NCBI GenBank assembly: GCA_963752045.1
Contig: CAVVWN010000008.1
Location: 558,001-622,000 of the forward strand
DNA: 64,000 nucleotides
Reading direction: 5' to 3'
Origin: DATKDF01 sp963752045
GTDB lineage: Bacteria; Acidobacteriota; Vicinamibacteria; Vicinamibacterales; SCN-69-37
The notes beneath the pieces were generated by a model. That model saw only the letters and a program-made list of their open reading frames with translations. It was not told where the DNA came from and ran no database searches. Numbering within the stretch: position 1 is the first letter of the stretch; every line of letters starts with the position of its first letter. The position numbers and the translations under genes are program-made. Below are positions 62,014-64,000 of the stretch, in pieces.

Positions 62014-62841
62014 TCAGCCGGTGATTCGGTCCCATCCGGAGTACACGGTGAAGGAGGCGCCGCGCACGAAGCCCACGAGCGTGAGCCCGGTCGCCCGAGC
62101 CGCGTCGACGGCCAGACTCGACGGCGCGCCGATGGCGACGATGGCCGGCAGCCCCGCCGTGACGGCTTTCTGGACGATCTCGTAGGCGATCCGCCCGCTC
62201 ACCGTCAGGACGAGGTCGTGGCCGGGCAGCCACGCGAGTTCGAGTGCCGCACCGATCGCCTTATCGACGGCATTGTGCCGCCCGACGTCCTCGCGTATGA
62301 CCTCGCGCTGGCCCGTCACCTCGAAGAGGGCGGCGCCGTGCAGGCCGCCCGTCTCGGCGTAGACGGCCTGCCCCGCGCGCAGCCGATCGGCCAGCGACCC
62401 GATGAACGCGCGGGTGATTGCAGGACGGCCAGCCGGACAGCCGCGGCCATCTTCGATGGCGATTGCCTGCAGTCGGCCGCAGAGTCCGCAGGCGCTCGTC
62501 GCGGCGTGGCCGCGGTCGAACTGCCCGGCTGTCCACGAGCGCTCCGGCCGCACCGTGACCGTCACCGCGTCGACCTCGGTGCGCCGGGTTCCTCGTCGGA
62601 AGGAGAAGCCGGTGATATCGCCCGGCTCCCTGACGACACCCTCGGCGTACAGGAAGCCGGCGACGAGCTCCTCGTCGTTCCCGGGCGTTCGCAGCAGGAC
62701 CCCGATGCCGTGTTCCTGGGCGTCACCGTCGCGTCGCAGCGTGACCGAGAGCGGCGCCTCGACGGCAACCAGGTCCTGGTTGCCGTCGAGGCCAGACGTC
62801 GATCCGCGACGGACCGGGGTCACGACCGCTCGCCGCGTCAT
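62014..62841 (-). CDS. fdhD: Formate dehydrogenase accessory sulphurtransferase
   Basis: FdhD, 275 residues, transfers sulphur from IscS to the molybdenum cofactor of formate dehydrogenases. The CxxC loop is 'ATSACGLCGRLQAIA' and the C-terminal 'EDVGRHNAVDKAIGAAL' and 'VSGRIAYEIVQKAVTAG' are diagnostic. ATG 62841 overlaps the PLD-gene stop (ATGA). No formate dehydrogenase catalytic gene is in the window. Confidence 0.95.
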   Translation of the reverse strand: MTRRAVVTPVRRGSTSGLDGNQDLVAVEAPLSVTLRRDGDAQEHGIGVLLRTPGNDEELVAGFLYAEGVVREPGDITGFSFRRGTRRTEVDAVTVTVRPERSWTAGQFDRGHAATSACGLCGRLQAIAIEDGRGCPAGRPAITRAFIGSLADRLRAGQAVYAETGGLHGAALFEVTGQREVIREDVGRHNAVDKAIGAALELAWLPGHDLVLTVSGRIAYEIVQKAVTAGLPAIVAIGAPSSLAVDAARATGLTLVGFVRGASFTVYSGWDRITG

Positions 62842-64000
62842 CGGGATTTTCGCTCGTGCCGCAGCCGGATCGCTTCGCCGATCAGGCTGAGGCCGGTCCA
62901 CGCGGCCAGCACGACCAACGGCCACATGAGCACGCGCGGGTACAGGTAGCCCACGATCGATCCGGCGACGAGCAGGGCGCCGCCCGTGATGAGCGGTACG
63001 AACTCGAAGTCGCCGAGCGGGCGGCTTCCGGTGACTGCGGCGCCAAGGCTGCGGCCCACGGTCGACATCGTGCGCATCACGCGTCGCGTGGAACCACGGG
63101 CCCGGGTCCGCGGACCTGCCGGGGCGCGGTTTCTCGAGCGGCGGCCCCGGGTCAGCACGATTTCGGTGGCCTGCAGGATGTCCTCCTCGAAGTGCGAGGC
63201 CAGGACTTGACCGAGACGCGCGTCGTCGAAGGCTACGTCGAGCTCCCAGTTGCCGATCCAGCTGTTGAGGTTCAGGTTCGTGGATCCCACCCGTCCCCAG
63301 CGCCCGTCGACCACGGCCGTCTTGGCGTGAACCATCGGGCCGTTCCATTCGAAGACGCGCACGCCGGCCTCGAGCAGCGTGCGGTAGAGCGTGCGGGCGG
63401 CCGGCACGGTCCAGCCTACGTCGCTGTCGCGAGGCAGCAGGAGCCGAACGTCCACGCCGTCGGCCGCCGCGCGGCGGAGCGACTCGAGATAGGGGCCGTG
63501 ATCGAGGAAGTAGGCGTCGGTAATCCAGAGCGTCTCGCGCGCCATCGCGGCCACGAGGAGGTCGAGCCGCAGCATGCTCGCGGTAAATGGCTGGGTTGGC
63601 ACGAGACGCAGGCTGACCGAGCCGGTCGGCGCAACGTCACGCTCATGGGGCAGTGCCGAGCGCTTGATGACGCCGCCGGCGAGGCGCCAGGTGTCGGCAA
63701 ACGCCGCGACGGCATGGGCGACGGCCGGGCCGGTGATCGACACGCCAGTATCGCGCCAGGGCCCGCGGCCGTGTGCCGGATCGGCGAGCCACTTCTCGCT
63801 CACGCAGAGGCCCGACACGAACGCGATCTCGCTGTCGACCGTGATGAGCTTGCGGTGATTGCGCTGCAGCCAGCCAAGCGCGGTCGTGAATGTCGGCGGG
63901 TTGAAGACCCGCACTTCGCCTCCGGCGCGCAGGAGCGGTCTGTACAGCCCGAGCGCCGGCCCGGTGCCGGATCCGAACCAGTCGTAGAGGACGCGCACGG
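62838..64000 (-). CDS. Phospholipase D-like/cardiolipin synthase family protein (5' end outside window)
   Basis: At least 386 residues with two HKD motifs: 'HRKLITVDSEIAFVSG' and 'HAKTAVVDGRWGRVGSTNLN'. Such proteins make cardiolipin or hydrolyse phosphodiesters. The sequence enters from the right edge in the middle of the first PLD domain ('RVLYDWFGSGTG'), so the true start lies beyond 64,000; the GTG at 63998 is not thought to be the start. The C-terminus has a basic region followed by two membrane segments ('LITGGALLVAGSIVGYL'). Confidence 0.88.
   Translation of the reverse strand, partial: VRVLYDWFGSGTGPALGLYRPLLRAGGEVRVFNPPTFTTALGWLQRNHRKLITVDSEIAFVSGLCVSEKWLADPAHGRGPWRDTGVSITGPAVAHAVAAFADTWRLAGGVIKRSALPHERDVAPTGSVSLRLVPTQPFTASMLRLDLLVAAMARETLWITDAYFLDHGPYLESLRRAAADGVDVRLLLPRDSDVGWTVPAARTLYRTLLEAGVRVFEWNGPMVHAKTAVVDGRWGRVGSTNLNLNSWIGNWELDVAFDDARLGQVLASHFEEDILQATEIVLTRGRRSRNRAPAGPRTRARGSTRRVMRTMSTVGRSLGAAVTGSRPLGDFEFVPLITGGALLVAGSIVGYLYPRVLMWPLVVLAAWTGLSLIGEAIRLRHERKSR

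Overview
The window is a GC-rich bacterial chromosome segment, densely packed on both strands, with many ATGA/GTGA overlaps between neighbouring genes. Gene content (two-gene AddAB, RF1/PrmC next to MoaDE, multihaem cytochromes, XYLB-like xylulokinase, Fur-rubrerythrin fusion) and base composition suggest a free-living Acidobacteriota, perhaps Vicinamibacteria. That placement is an inference from style and content; no phylogenetic marker such as 16S rRNA lies in the window. There is no phage, integrase, transposase or CRISPR array. The accessory DNA consists of two long palindromic elements.

Left third (1-21,400): a TPR lipoprotein (cut by the edge), the bifunctional (p)ppGpp enzyme Rel, rpmB-ridA, a DksA/TraR-type zinc-finger protein and Lon. 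A tight leftward operon ileS-lspA-lgt-rluD-NUDIX follows, then a HAD/GNAT pair on the + strand. A second leftward operon, moaE-moaD-prfA-prmC-hinT, joins molybdopterin synthase to translation termination. Then come thiD, bioY, an exported methyltransferase and the isomerase half of a TalPgi-type enzyme.

Middle (21,366-36,532): an A-type Fe-S carrier, a Fur-rubrerythrin fusion and an ABC-ATPase relative that has lost its catalytic residues form an iron-linked cluster. Next are sodC, a HAD phosphatase, a glycoside-hydrolase-like exported protein whose 3' end is antisense to a selenocysteine tRNA gene, a cold-shock protein, tRNA-Ala(GGC), a glutaredoxin and a pentose locus (xylulokinase, CUT2 sugar ABC transporter, aldose 1-epimerase). 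In the pentose locus the ABC ATPase carries a frameshift and a cupin (DUF985) survives only as an internally deleted remnant.

Right (36,539-64,000): addB-addA for double-strand-break processing, Mrp, a paired active/inactive M16 peptidase, two zinc-type dehydrogenases, an amidase, DsbA- and AhpD-like redox proteins, NhaA, a NamZ-like muramidase, and a BlaI/M56 sensor pair. A leftward four-gene electron-transfer operon encodes monohaem cytochrome c, an 11-haem cytochrome, a cytochrome b and a six-haem NapC-like protein, with fdhD upstream. FdhD, MoaDE, selC and the cytochrome operon together hint at a selenocysteine/molybdopterin formate dehydrogenase elsewhere in the genome; no catalytic subunit is present here.

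The most unusual signals are: (1) two long palindromes that share a 14-nt core, one of which fits exactly between two divergent -10 boxes; (2) repeated placement of a TATAAT-like hexamer six bases before start codons, which suggests leaderless transcripts; (3) selC antisense to a protein-coding 3' end; (4) the Fur-rubrerythrin fusion next to the pseudo-ABC protein; (5) a multihaem/cytochrome b module with no catalytic reductase.
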